Assembly: GCA_020852535.1 (NCBI GenBank)
Contig: JADZAO010000113.1
Coordinates: forward strand, 1 to 12,849
DNA from: Paracoccaceae bacterium
GTDB lineage: Bacteria; Pseudomonadota; Alphaproteobacteria; Rhodobacterales; Rhodobacteraceae
Length of the DNA: 12,849 nt
Direction: 5' to 3'
Each line of letters opens with the position of its first letter. Position 1 is the stretch's first letter. This document shows, one piece after another, positions 1-7,448 of this stretch. The notes below the pieces were generated by a model that was given only the letters and a program-made list of their open reading frames with translations, searched no databases and was not told where the DNA came from. Both the position numbers and the translations under genes were made by a program.

Positions 1-375
1 CTTCATTACCAAAAGCCGCCCCGTGCGCAGGATAAGTTGGTGCGTTGCTCGCGCGGGTCTATATTAGACGTCGTTGTAGATGCTCGGGTTGAGTCCGAGA
101 CCTACGGACGCTGGGTTGCGGTGGAATTGAGTGCTGATAATGCAAGACAATTATTCGTGCCGAAGGGATTTTTGCACGGTTTTGTCACTATGGCCGACGA
201 CACTGAGGTTCAATATAAATGCTCGGACGTGTATGCGCCTGATTGTGATGGGGCTGTGCGTTGGGACTCTTTGGGGATCGACTGGGGCGTGACTGATCCC
301 GTCCTGTCGGACAGGGACAAGACCGCCCTTATCTTTAGGGATTGGCAGTCCCCGTTTGTGGGAGTCGGAAGGTGA
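1..375 (+). CDS. rfbC: dTDP-4-dehydrorhamnose 3,5-epimerase, 5'-truncated by window edge
   Basis: RfbC/RmlC epimerises carbons 3 and 5 of dTDP-4-keto-6-deoxy-glucose, the third step of dTDP-L-rhamnose synthesis, in the cytoplasm. The reading frame is open from base 1. The first visible residues, LHYQ, belong to the family's RGLH(F/Y)Q motif, so only about the first third of a roughly 185-residue protein is missing and 124 residues remain. Visible family features are the catalytic His (visible residue 2), a Lys ten residues later in DKLVR (the family's usual spacing), the cupin turn VPKGFLHGF (53-61), the conserved Tyr in VQYKC (72), and DPVLSDRD near the C-terminus (99-106). A TTG at base 37 lies inside the conserved core and is not the start. 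The stop overlaps the GTG start of rfbB by four bases (GTGA), implying translational coupling. The identification is firm; the true start is outside the window. Confidence 0.95.
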   Translation, partial: LHYQKPPRAQDKLVRCSRGSILDVVVDARVESETYGRWVAVELSADNARQLFVPKGFLHGFVTMADDTEVQYKCSDVYAPDCDGAVRWDSLGIDWGVTDPVLSDRDKTALIFRDWQSPFVGVGR

Positions 376-1412
376 AGATATTGGTTACTGGCGGTGCGGG
401 GTTTATTGGCTCTGCCGTGGTGCGGTTGGCCGTGGCGCAGGGACATGCGGTTGTAAATTTAGATGCGTTAACCTATGCGGCCTGCCTTGATAACGTGGCG
501 TCGGTTGCGGCTTTGCCGTTTTATGCATTCGAACAGGTCGATATCCGTGATCGAGCGGCGCTAGACCGTGTTTTTGCAACACATCGTCCTGACGCGGTGA
601 TGCATCTGGCGGCTGAAAGTCATGTGGACCGGTCGATCGACGGGCCGAAGTGTTTCATTGAGACTAACGTTAATGGCAGCTTCAACATGTTGGAAGCAGC
701 TCGCACTTATTGGCAGCGTGAAGAGTGTCCGGAAAGATTCCGCTTTCACCACATTTCGACCGATGAGGTGTTTGGGACGCTCGGCAAGACAGGGCAATTT
801 ACCGAAGATACGTCATATGCGCCTAACAGCCCTTATTCGGCATCGAAGGCGGCAAGTGATCATTTGGTGCGGGCATGGCATAAAACTTATGGTCTACCTG
901 TGGTTATGACGAATTGTTCGAATAATTATGGGCCGTTTCACTTTCCTGAAAAGCTGGTGCCCGTGGTCATTTTGAACGCTTTGGCGGGCAAGCCCATTCC
1001 GGTTTACGGCAAGGGTGAGAATGTGCGCGACTGGCTTTATGTTGAGGATCATGCGGATGCCCTGTTGACCGTGCTTGAGAGGGGCGCAATCGGGTGTAGT
1101 TACAACATAGGCGGCGAGAACGAGGTTCGGAATATTGATCTGGTGCGCATTATTTGCCGATTTTTGGACGAGATGCATCCCGATGGTGCACCGCACGAGC
1201 GATTGATTACTTTCGTTACCGACCGTCCGGGCCATGATCTGCGCTATGCCATTGATCCAAGCCGGATCAGGAACGAACTGGGCTGGCGGCCTTCTGTTAC
1301 GATTGAGGAAGGGCTGCGCCGGACGGTGCGCTGGTATCTCGATAATGAGTCTTGGTGGCGCGCTTTGCAGGATCGTGCTGGTGTGGGCCAACGGTTGGGG
1401 GTCAAGGTGTGA
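372..1412 (+). CDS. rfbB: dTDP-glucose 4,6-dehydratase
   Basis: RfbB/RmlB is an NAD-dependent extended short-chain dehydrogenase that converts dTDP-glucose to dTDP-4-keto-6-deoxy-glucose, the second step of the rhamnose route. The 346-residue product is of normal length. It carries the Rossmann motif GGAGFIG (7-13), the dehydratase triad in STDEVFG (Thr130, Asp131, Glu132), the YxxxK pair (Tyr155, Lys159), and the family segments TNCSNNYGP and GKGENVRDWLYVEDH. I chose the GTG at 372 because the protein then begins MKILVTGG, as family members do, because GGAG at 361-364 sits seven bases upstream, and because it gives a GTGA overlap with the rfbC stop. An ATG at 342 would add ten residues read out of the rfbC coding sequence. 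No key residue is missing. Confidence 0.97.
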   Translation: MKILVTGGAGFIGSAVVRLAVAQGHAVVNLDALTYAACLDNVASVAALPFYAFEQVDIRDRAALDRVFATHRPDAVMHLAAESHVDRSIDGPKCFIETNVNGSFNMLEAARTYWQREECPERFRFHHISTDEVFGTLGKTGQFTEDTSYAPNSPYSASKAASDHLVRAWHKTYGLPVVMTNCSNNYGPFHFPEKLVPVVILNALAGKPIPVYGKGENVRDWLYVEDHADALLTVLERGAIGCSYNIGGENEVRNIDLVRIICRFLDEMHPDGAPHERLITFVTDRPGHDLRYAIDPSRIRNELGWRPSVTIEEGLRRTVRWYLDNESWWRALQDRAGVGQRLGVKV

Positions 1413-2269
1413 GGGTTTTGGTCTTCGGTCGTACGGGACAGGTCGCGCAGGAACTGACGCGGCGGGTGCCGGAGGGGCTGACGGCAGTATTTCTTGGGCG
1501 GGATCGCGCCGATCTGTCTGATCCGGTGGCCTGTGCCGCGGCGGTGCGTGATGCTGCGGCAAATGTGGTGATCAATGTTGCGGCATGGACTGTAGTGGAT
1601 AAGGCTGAGGCCGAGGAAGCGGCGGCTTATGTGGTCAATGCCGAGGCCCCGGCCGCGATGGCGCGGGAATGTGCGCTGTTGGGTATTCCGTTCCTGCATG
1701 TCTCGACTGACTACGTTTTTGACGGGAAGGGAACGCAGGCCTTTCGCCCTGAGGATGCGACTGCACCGCAGAATGCCTATGGCCGGACTAAGCGGGCAGG
1801 CGAGCTTGCTGTCGTCGATAGCGGGGCGCGGGCGCTTGTTTTGCGGACAAGCTGGATCGTTTCAGCGCATGGAACGAATTTTGTTAAGACTATTTTGCGT
1901 CTGGGTGCCACGCGGAGCAGTCTAAATGTTGTTGCCGATCAAGTGGGTGGGCCTACCCCCGCTGCCGCGATCGCCGATGCGTTGTTCATTGCCGCTAAGG
2001 CGATGGTAGGCGGGCAACCGGGTGGTATCTATCATTTTGCCGGAGCACCCGATACGAGCTGGGCTGATTTCTCCCGCGTTATCATGACTAGTGCGGGACT
2101 AGCTTGTGCCGTTAATGATATTTTGACGAGCGACTATCCTACACCTGCTAAGCGTCCGCTGAATTCGCGGCTCGATTGCTACGGGTTTCAGCGTGACTTC
2201 GGGGTAGAACGTCCGGATTGGCGGTTGGGGCTGGCAGATATACTGGGCGAGTTGAAGGGGGTTGCATGA
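1409..2269 (+). CDS. rfbD: dTDP-4-dehydrorhamnose reductase
   Basis: RfbD/RmlD uses NAD(P)H to reduce dTDP-4-keto-L-rhamnose to dTDP-L-rhamnose, the last step of the pathway. The product has 286 residues, normal for the family. It shows the N-terminal nucleotide-binding motif GRTGQV (7-12), STDYVFDG (99-106), the catalytic Tyr124 and Lys128 in YGRTK, and LRTSW followed by the conserved ADQVGGPTP stretch. The GTG at 1409 gives the expected MRVLVFG start and a second GTGA overlap with the rfbB stop. An upstream ATG at 1352 would add 19 residues read out of frame from the rfbB C-terminus and is unlikely. The coupling to rfbB and rfbA points to a single transcript. Confidence 0.96.
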   Translation: MRVLVFGRTGQVAQELTRRVPEGLTAVFLGRDRADLSDPVACAAAVRDAAANVVINVAAWTVVDKAEAEEAAAYVVNAEAPAAMARECALLGIPFLHVSTDYVFDGKGTQAFRPEDATAPQNAYGRTKRAGELAVVDSGARALVLRTSWIVSAHGTNFVKTILRLGATRSSLNVVADQVGGPTPAAAIADALFIAAKAMVGGQPGGIYHFAGAPDTSWADFSRVIMTSAGLACAVNDILTSDYPTPAKRPLNSRLDCYGFQRDFGVERPDWRLGLADILGELKGVA

Positions 2270-3138
2270 GACGTAAGGGTATTATTCTGGCGGGCGGTAC
2301 GGGTACAAGACTCTGGCCAATCACGATGGGCGTGTCAAAGCAGCTTTTGCCTCTTTATAACAAGCCGATGATTTATTATCCGCTTTCGGTTCTGATGTTG
2401 GGCGGTATCCGCGAAATTGCCATTATTACTACGCCCGAAGATCAGGCGCAGTTCCAGCGTTTGATGGGGGATGGCTCGCAATGGGGACTTTTATTTACTT
2501 ATATTGTGCAGCCTTCCCCGGACGGGTTGGCCCAGGCTTATCTTCTTGCCGCCGACTTTCTTGACGGCGTGCCGAGTGCGATGGTGTTGGGGGACAACAT
2601 CTTCTTTGGACAGGGATTGTCTAAGATATTGGCCGCAGCCGATATGCGACAAACGGGTGGAACGGTGTTTGGCTATCATGTGGCTGATCCGGAACGTTAT
2701 GGCGTGGTGGCACTTGATGCTAAAGGGCGTGTTACGGGAATTGTTGAAAAACCGAGCAACCCATCTTCACATTTTGCGGTGACGGGGCTTTACTATCTTG
2801 ACGGACGTGCGCCCGAACTGGCCGCAAAGGTAAAGCCTTCGGTGCGGGGCGAGCTGGAGATCGTAGATCTGCTTGAGATGTATTTAAAGGAAGGCTTGCT
2901 GCATGTTGAAACGATGGGGCGCGGTTTTGCGTGGTTGGATACGGGCACGCATGGCAGTTTGTTGGACGCTGGAAACTTTGTGCGCACTTTGAGCGACCGG
3001 CAGGGGTTGCAGGTGGGAAGCCCCGACGAGATTGCCTATCGGTCTGGCTTTATCACAGCCGAGCAATTGGCAGCGCGGGCCAAGGTGTTTTGTAAGAACG
3101 ATTACGGGCTTTATCTGGCGAGTATCTTATCAGAATGA
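2266..3138 (+). CDS. rfbA: glucose-1-phosphate thymidylyltransferase
   Basis: RfbA/RmlA joins glucose-1-phosphate and dTTP to give dTDP-glucose and pyrophosphate, the committed step, and is normally feedback-inhibited by dTDP-rhamnose. The 290-residue product has the nucleotidyltransferase signature GGTGTRLWP (10-18) with Lys25 in SKQLLP, the metal-binding LGDN (108-111), EKPSNP (161-166), GELEIVDL (195-202) and WLDTGTHG (223-230). Relatives usually have Asp as the last residue of that motif (DTGTHD); here it is Gly, which is probably tolerated. The ATG at 2266 overlaps the rfbD stop (ATGA), and a GAAGGGG ribosome binding site lies at 2254-2260. It is the last gene of the rfbCBDA block. The ORF can be extended upstream to 2218, but that part lies inside rfbD and is discarded. 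Confidence 0.97.
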   Translation: MRRKGIILAGGTGTRLWPITMGVSKQLLPLYNKPMIYYPLSVLMLGGIREIAIITTPEDQAQFQRLMGDGSQWGLLFTYIVQPSPDGLAQAYLLAADFLDGVPSAMVLGDNIFFGQGLSKILAAADMRQTGGTVFGYHVADPERYGVVALDAKGRVTGIVEKPSNPSSHFAVTGLYYLDGRAPELAAKVKPSVRGELEIVDLLEMYLKEGLLHVETMGRGFAWLDTGTHGSLLDAGNFVRTLSDRQGLQVGSPDEIAYRSGFITAEQLAARAKVFCKNDYGLYLASILSE

Positions 3139-3801
3139 CGCATGCATAGTAGATGATGTATTCGCAATGATTTGAAATAGATTTGTGCTAATCGTTCCTA
3201 AAACGACACGCCGTTGGCGCTTAGGATTTTGATATTTTTGGTGGCTGTATTGACCTGTTTCGTTGTGTGGAAGAAGTGTAGTGTGTGTATTGCTATGGTT
3301 GATGCAGATCCACCTCTGGCGCCATCAGATAATTCTGTGAGTACTTGGTAAGGCACAGCATGCGCTGTTTTCTGGTTTTGTAGGCGGCGTGGTGTAGTTT
3401 GATAGGATACGCGCCATTCAACTCAGTTTGGCAAGATGGGCGTGTGGCTGGATGATCAGCAGAGCCTGTTTTATCAACGTCCGTTTGATTATTTTTTGCA
3501 GGATACCCGACTAGACTCAGAACGAGGATTAGTCAGGGCTGATTTTGTTCACGTTGATGAAAGACGTTTTTATTGAAAGGTCGGATGGAGTGTCTATCCT
3601 GTTGATTTTTTGATCATTTTTGAAATTCAGTGTGCTGAAGTTACGTTGATCACATCCGAATCTAGAACCACGATTTTCATGTTGTGTCGTCTGTAAGGTT
3701 AGGCGTTTTGAAGAAGATGTGCGGGAGTTTTAGTAAAGACGGCTTTAGAATTACAGATTATTGGAATATTAAAGTGTCAGGTAGGATTTGAGGGCTGTTT
3801 T
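3139..3801. other. Long spacer between rfbA and the TSUP gene; possible gene remnant
   Basis: I see no intact gene here. The strand is strikingly rich in G and T: I count 62 of 80 bases in 3221-3300. One reading frame (frame 1) looks more protein-like than the others. It holds a 40-codon stretch ending at 3351 with a membrane-helix-like start, then a 56-codon open stretch from 3406 that ends at a TGA at 3574 and contains segments such as GVWLDDQQSLFYQRPFDYF. It then stays open after that TGA to a stop at 3694. Several in-frame stops break it, and I recognise no family. It could be the eroded remains of a polysaccharide or membrane gene, or chance. No terminator with a convincing stem and T-tract is visible after rfbA. 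Confidence 0.4.
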
Positions 3802-4560
3802 ATGGAAAGCTTGGAGTTTTGGTCGGCGGCTGTAATGGCTTCGGTTTTGTTGGGTATGTCCAAGGGCGGTATGCCCATTCTTAGTATGCTTGCAGTGCCG
3901 GTTTTTGCGCTGGTTATTCCCTCAGTCACGGCGGCGGGGTTGTTGCTGCCGGTACTCGTGGTGTCGGATTTCTTCGCGCTTTGGGCTTACCGGCGCGAGT
4001 TTGATGCGCGGGTATTGGCGATTTTGATGCCCGCAGCGACGGTTGGGATTTATGTCGGCTATCTGATGGCTAAGATGGTGTCAGAGAGTCTGGTGACGTT
4101 TTTGGTCGGATGGATCGGTTTGATTTTTGTGGTGAACCTGATCTTAAGTCGGCGCAATTCGTCGGAAGTGCGGCGCGCCGAGGTGGCCCCGGGATTGTTC
4201 TGGGGGGTGATCGTTGGCTTCGTGAGCTTCGTTAGTCATTCCGGTGTGCCGCCCTATCAGGTTTACACCATGCCCTTGCGGTTGAAGAAGGCGGTGTTCG
4301 TGGGTACATCGGCTATTCTTTTTGCTTATCTGAACGCGCTCAAGTTGGTTCCTTATTATCTGCTTGGCCAGTTCTCAATGCAGAGCCTGCGTGTGGCAGT
4401 GGTTCTGATGCCTGTCGCCGCTTTGGGAGTTTTGATAGGGGTGAAGTTGGTAAAGATATTGCCTGAACACATTTTTTTCAGAATTGTGATTTGGACTTTG
4501 TTTCTGGCTTCGATCAAACTGGTCTGGGATGGAGCGCATGGTGTGGGTCTCTTGGGTTGA
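3802..4560 (+). CDS. TauE/SafE (TSUP) family membrane permease
   Basis: This is an integral inner-membrane protein of 252 residues, normal for the sulfite exporter TauE/SafE (TSUP) family, whose characterised members move sulfite, sulfoacetate or related organosulfur anions. The evidence is the near-N-terminal GMSKGGMP motif (18-25), the second-half motif around SHSGVPPYQVYTMPLRL (145-161), and about seven to eight hydrophobic segments (roughly 8-18, 28-60, 70-90, 97-115, 130-146, 165-187, 197-218, 226-242) with an Arg/Glu-rich central loop (117-128). The ATG at 3802 is preceded by GAGGG at 3790-3794. It stands alone between two gaps and has no sulfur-metabolism neighbour, so the substrate cannot be named. 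The next gene starts 100 bases downstream and could share its transcript. Confidence 0.9.
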   Translation: MESLEFWSAAVMASVLLGMSKGGMPILSMLAVPVFALVIPSVTAAGLLLPVLVVSDFFALWAYRREFDARVLAILMPAATVGIYVGYLMAKMVSESLVTFLVGWIGLIFVVNLILSRRNSSEVRRAEVAPGLFWGVIVGFVSFVSHSGVPPYQVYTMPLRLKKAVFVGTSAILFAYLNALKLVPYYLLGQFSMQSLRVAVVLMPVAALGVLIGVKLVKILPEHIFFRIVIWTLFLASIKLVWDGAHGVGLLG

Positions 4561-4572
4561 TCATATTTGCTA

Positions 4573-4592
4573 TTTTCGCTGCGCTGCGAAAA
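4573..4592. terminator. Perfect 7-bp hairpin after the TSUP gene
   Basis: TTTTCGC at 4573-4579 and GCGAAAA at 4586-4592 are exact inverted copies around a 6-base loop, 12 bases after the TSUP stop. The stem is followed by A, not T, on this strand, so it is not a textbook rho-independent terminator in the + direction. It may limit read-through into mcl2 or protect the mRNA 3' end. Confidence 0.35.
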
Positions 4593-4628
4593 AATAGGAC
4601 TTATCGAAAATATCTAAATCACCTGCTA

Positions 4629-4647
4629 AAGAGAAATAATATCTCTT
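4629..4647. repeat. Small inverted repeat in the mcl2 leader
   Basis: AAGAGA (4629-4634) and TCTCTT (4642-4647) form a perfect 6-bp inverted repeat with a 7-base spacer, ending 13 bases before the mcl2 ATG. It overlaps the only purine-rich stretch that could serve as a ribosome binding site, so it could affect translation or bind a regulator. Arms this short can also arise by chance. Confidence 0.25.
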
Positions 4648-4660
4648 GGATGGTTTTCGT

Positions 4661-5524
4661 ATGATCCGCCTTTATCGTTCGGTGCTTTATGTTCCGGCGT
4701 CAAATTCGCGTGCGCTGGAGAAGGCGCGTGATCTTGGGGCGGACGCGATCATATTTGATCTCGAAGATGCGGTCGTGCCCGAGGAGAAGGTCGTGGCGCG
4801 AGCAGTCCTAGCACAGTTTTTGGCCGAGGTGGATTACGGTCCACGGTTGCGGATTGTCCGAATGAATGGGCTGGATACTCCTTGGGGTCGTGAGGATGCC
4901 TTTGCCTTTGGCAATATGGATGGTGTGGATGCACTTTTGGTGCCTAAAGTGTGTGGTGCGGCAGTACTGGATATAGTTGCAGAAATGACGGAAAAGTCCT
5001 TATGGGCCATGATAGAAACGGCACGGGGGGTGTTGAATGCGGCTGCGATTGCGGCGCATCCTCGGCTGGAGGGGATGGTCATGGGGACTAATGATTTGGC
5101 CAAAGAGTTAGGAAGCCGTTTCCGCTTCGATCGCCTGCCACTGATAGCCGCGTTGGGTCATTGTTTGCTGGCGGCAAAAGCCGAGGGGCGGGTGATCATT
5201 GATGGGGTTTATAATTCTTTTAATAATAATGAACTGTTACGCGCAGAGTGTGAGCAGGGGCGCGATATGGGATTCGACGGTAAAACATTGATCCACCCTG
5301 CGCAACTCGATGTGGCGAACGAGGTTTTTGCTCCTTCGGAAGCCGAGGTCGCCTTGGCGCGGCGGCAGATTGAGGCTTTTAGTGCCGCGCGGGCGGCGGG
5401 GCAGGGGGTTGCCGTTCTTGATGGGAAGATTGTTGAAAATCTGCATGTTGCAGAGGCCGAGGCGGTGCTGTTACGGGCTGAAACGATTGCTAAATTGACG
5501 GATCGACGGCAGAATGCGAGGTAG
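4661..5524 (+). CDS. mcl2: HpcH/HpaI-CitE family CoA ester lyase, probable (3S)-malyl-CoA thioesterase
   Basis: The 287-residue TIM-barrel protein of the CitE/malyl-CoA lyase family most resembles Mcl2, which hydrolyses (3S)-malyl-CoA to malate and CoA at the end of the ethylmalonyl-CoA pathway. Visible motifs are FDLEDAV (32-38), the substrate Arg in RMNGLD (67-72), PKV (95-97), the Mg ligand Glu119 in MIETARG, the second ligand Asp145 in MGTNDLAKEL, and FDGKTLIHPAQ (205-215). Its place upstream of nnrU, a DUF1737 gene, mch and sdhCDAB matches the mcl2 position I recall from Rhodobacter-type genomes and favours Mcl2 over Mcl1 or citrate lyase beta subunit; sequence alone would leave this open. 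The ATG at 4661 gives the usual IRLYRSVLYVP start. No strong ribosome binding site is visible, and an in-frame TTG at 4646 is the alternative. Confidence 0.85.
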   Translation: MIRLYRSVLYVPASNSRALEKARDLGADAIIFDLEDAVVPEEKVVARAVLAQFLAEVDYGPRLRIVRMNGLDTPWGREDAFAFGNMDGVDALLVPKVCGAAVLDIVAEMTEKSLWAMIETARGVLNAAAIAAHPRLEGMVMGTNDLAKELGSRFRFDRLPLIAALGHCLLAAKAEGRVIIDGVYNSFNNNELLRAECEQGRDMGFDGKTLIHPAQLDVANEVFAPSEAEVALARRQIEAFSAARAAGQGVAVLDGKIVENLHVAEAEAVLLRAETIAKLTDRRQNAR

Positions 5525-5548
5525 CGGTTGTCGCAAGAGGGCCTCGCC

Positions 5549-6090
5549 GTGTTCTTAATTATTCTGAGTCTGGCGCTTTGGATGGCTATACACTTTTTGA
5601 AACGTTTGGCACCTGATCTGAGGGCGCAGATGAGTGCCAAGGGGAAGGTGGTGCTTCTATCACCACCGTTTCGGGCGTGGTGCTGATGAGTATTGGCCAT
5701 CGTGGGGCGGAGAAGATTGACCCGTGGGGTCCGTCCGCCTTTATGGTGGGTATCAATAACTTTCTAATGCTGTTGTTCTTTTACCTGTATGCTGCGAGTG
5801 AAACGAAAGTCGCTATTACCCGATGCATCCGGCATTTGCAGCTTGCGGTGATCAAAACATGGAATGTGGCCACCTTTTGGTGAATGGTGATCTTGTTTTA
5901 GTTCTGTGGTTTGGAGGCTTGTTAGTATGGGTCGTTGCACGGGTTATTGTGGTTACGCGTGGATCGTAATTGAGTGCGCCCTGCGCCGCAGCCTGAAGCC
6001 TGCGAGGTTATGGCCGCAGTCGGAGCGGTGGTAGCTATGACTGTCGTGATGTTTGCTTACAGTTTTTTGGGTGTGCGGATTTTTGGATGA
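5549..6090 (+). pseudogene. nnrU-like membrane protein gene, broken by at least three frameshifts
   Basis: Pieced together across frames, this span encodes a full-length NnrU-family protein of about 180 residues. NnrU is a small multi-helix membrane protein linked in some bacteria to nitric oxide reduction, with unclear function here. Piece 1 starts at GTG 5549 after AGAGG (5536-5540) and reads FLIILSLALWMAIHFLKRLA. Piece 2, in another frame, runs to a TGA at 5881 and includes VVLMSIGHRGAE and ITRCIRHLQLAVIKTW. Piece 3, in the third frame, includes HLLVNGD and ends at a TAA at 5967. Piece 4, frame-shifted again, runs from about 5974 to the TGA at 6088 and supplies a last membrane helix. The second lesion looks like one lost C near 5870 (GCC CAC became GCCAC). 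Size and order are preserved, so the gene is recently dead. Sequencing error is possible, but three lesions in one gene beside intact neighbours argue against it. Confidence 0.85.
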
Positions 6091-6091
6091 T

Positions 6092-6298
6092 ATGATGAAA
6101 ATATACCGTTTTTTGTCAGAAGATGACACTTCCGCCTTCTGTCATAAGGTCTCGCTGGCCTTGTCCAAGGGGTGGGAACTGTATGGACCGCCTACCTATG
6201 CTTTTGATGCTGCTAGGGGGGTGATGCGCTGCGGGCAGGCGGTAGTGAAAGAGGTGCTAGGTACATATTCCCCTGATCTGAAATTGGGCGATCAGTAG
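6092..6298 (+). CDS. Small DUF1737 domain protein
   Basis: The 68-residue cytoplasmic protein belongs to the DUF1737 family, whose function is not known. It begins MMKIYRFLSEDDTSAFCHKV and ends with GQAVVKEV and PDLKL, which together are the family pattern. The ATG at 6092 lies two bases after the nnrU stop, and a second ATG at 6095 is equally possible. The open frame extends upstream to 6053, but that part runs through the nnrU C-terminus. The only purine-rich sequence nearby is GGA at 6085-6087, so its translation was probably coupled to nnrU; now that nnrU is broken, ribosomes that leave the shifted frames early may reach it less often. The same small gene sits between nnrU and mch in related genomes as I recall them. 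Confidence 0.85.
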   Translation: MMKIYRFLSEDDTSAFCHKVSLALSKGWELYGPPTYAFDAARGVMRCGQAVVKEVLGTYSPDLKLGDQ

Positions 6299-6307
6299 GA
6301 TTTTGTC

Positions 6308-6326
6308 TATGCACCGTCGATGCATA
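6308..6326. repeat. Small inverted repeat upstream of mch
   Basis: TATGCA (6308-6313) and TGCATA (6321-6326) form a perfect 6-bp inverted repeat with a 7-base spacer in the 62-base gap before mch. It could be an operator or a weak hairpin. No T-tract follows, and chance is a fair alternative. Confidence 0.2.
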
Positions 6327-6360
6327 TAAAATATGAAAAAGCGTTAAAAAGGATTTATCT

Positions 6361-7392
6361 GTGAAAGCTAACGCAGGGCGCTTTTTTGAAGATTATCGTT
6401 TAGGTGAGACGATCCGGCATGCTGTGCCGCGTACAATTTCGGGCGGGGAGCGGGCGCTTTACCATGCGTTCTATCCGGCGCGGCATGCCATTTCCTCCTC
6501 TGACGAATTTGCGCGGGCCTGTGGGCTCGTGTCGTCTCCGATCGACGAGTTGCTGGTCTTTCATGTGGTGTTTGGAAAGACGGTGCCTGACATTAGTCTG
6601 AATGCGGTGGCGAATCTTGGCTATGCTGAGGGACGCTGGCTGGGGCTTGTTTACGCCGGTGATACGTTGCGGGCGGAATCGACCGTGATTGGTTTGAAAG
6701 AGAATTCAAACGGTACGTCGGGCGTGGTTTATGTGCGCAGTCGCGGGATCAACCAGTACGGGGCTGCAGTGATTGAGTATGTGCGTTGGGTGATGGTGAA
6801 AAAACGCAACTTTGCGGCGGTGACATCTGAGGCGATTGTGCCAGATCTGGCAAAGGTTGTTACGGCAGATCGGTTGTTTGTGCCTGCGGGGCTGGATTTT
6901 ACCGATTACGATTTTGATCTGGCAGGTGAGCCGTATCGCTGGGATGATTATAAAGTGGGGGACATGATCGATCATGTCGATGGCGTTACTATTGAGGATG
7001 CGGAGCATATGTTGGCAACGCGGGTTTGGCAGAATACGTCCAAGGTGCATTTTGACGTAGGCCGACGCGATGATGGACGGCGCTTGATATATGGCGGTCA
7101 TGTAATCAGTCTTGCGCGGGCGCTGTCTTTTAACGGTTTGGCCAATGCGCAGAGGATTGTGGCGCTAAACGGGGGCGTGCATACTAACCCCTGTTTTGCG
7201 GGCGATACGGTTAGGGCGTGGTCTGAGGTGTTGGACAAGGCCGAGACGCTGGCGCCGGGTGTGGGGGCGCTGCGTTTGCGTCTGGTGGCGGTCAAGAAGG
7301 GAGTGGCACCCTTCCGTTTGCGTGACGAGGCGGGGAAACATATGCCTGAGGTGCTTTTGGATCTGGATTACTGGGTGTTGGTGCCTCTGTAA
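6361..7392 (+). CDS. mch: Mesaconyl-CoA hydratase (beta-methylmalyl-CoA dehydratase)
   Basis: Mch adds water to mesaconyl-CoA to give (2R,3S)-beta-methylmalyl-CoA in the ethylmalonyl-CoA pathway; the product is then split to glyoxylate and propionyl-CoA. The 343-residue size equals that of the characterised Rhodobacter enzyme and reflects two MaoC-like hotdog domains (roughly 11-145 and 190-343). Recognisable family segments are NAGRFFEDYRLGE (4-16), FGKTVPDISLNAVANLGYAE (71-90), VIGLKENSNG (109-118), EHMLATRVWQNTSKVHFD (215-232) and LIYGGHVISLARALSFNGL (242-260). The GTG start at 6361 is supported by AAGGA (6349-6353) seven bases upstream and by the NAGRFFEDY alignment. Position beside mcl2 and sdhC is as expected for Rhodobacterales. 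Crotonyl-CoA carboxylase, ethylmalonyl-CoA mutase and Mcl1 are not in the window. Confidence 0.93.
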   Translation: MKANAGRFFEDYRLGETIRHAVPRTISGGERALYHAFYPARHAISSSDEFARACGLVSSPIDELLVFHVVFGKTVPDISLNAVANLGYAEGRWLGLVYAGDTLRAESTVIGLKENSNGTSGVVYVRSRGINQYGAAVIEYVRWVMVKKRNFAAVTSEAIVPDLAKVVTADRLFVPAGLDFTDYDFDLAGEPYRWDDYKVGDMIDHVDGVTIEDAEHMLATRVWQNTSKVHFDVGRRDDGRRLIYGGHVISLARALSFNGLANAQRIVALNGGVHTNPCFAGDTVRAWSEVLDKAETLAPGVGALRLRLVAVKKGVAPFRLRDEAGKHMPEVLLDLDYWVLVPL

Positions 7393-7448
7393 CGCGGTGG
7401 ACGGTTTATTTGCCCTTTTGGGTTTTCATTTTGCATTTGTGTATCTGA

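Noticed and set aside
894..1562. 222-codon open frame on the minus strand across rfbB and rfbD.
   Set aside because: Antisense to two clear enzymes; Pro/His/Arg-rich with no domain pattern.
3575..3587. A 13-base string (GAAAGGTCGGATG) that recurs at 11690-11702, once in each long spacer.
   Set aside because: About one repeated 13-mer is expected by chance in a window of this size, and the flanks do not match, so it is not good evidence for a mobile element or shared site.
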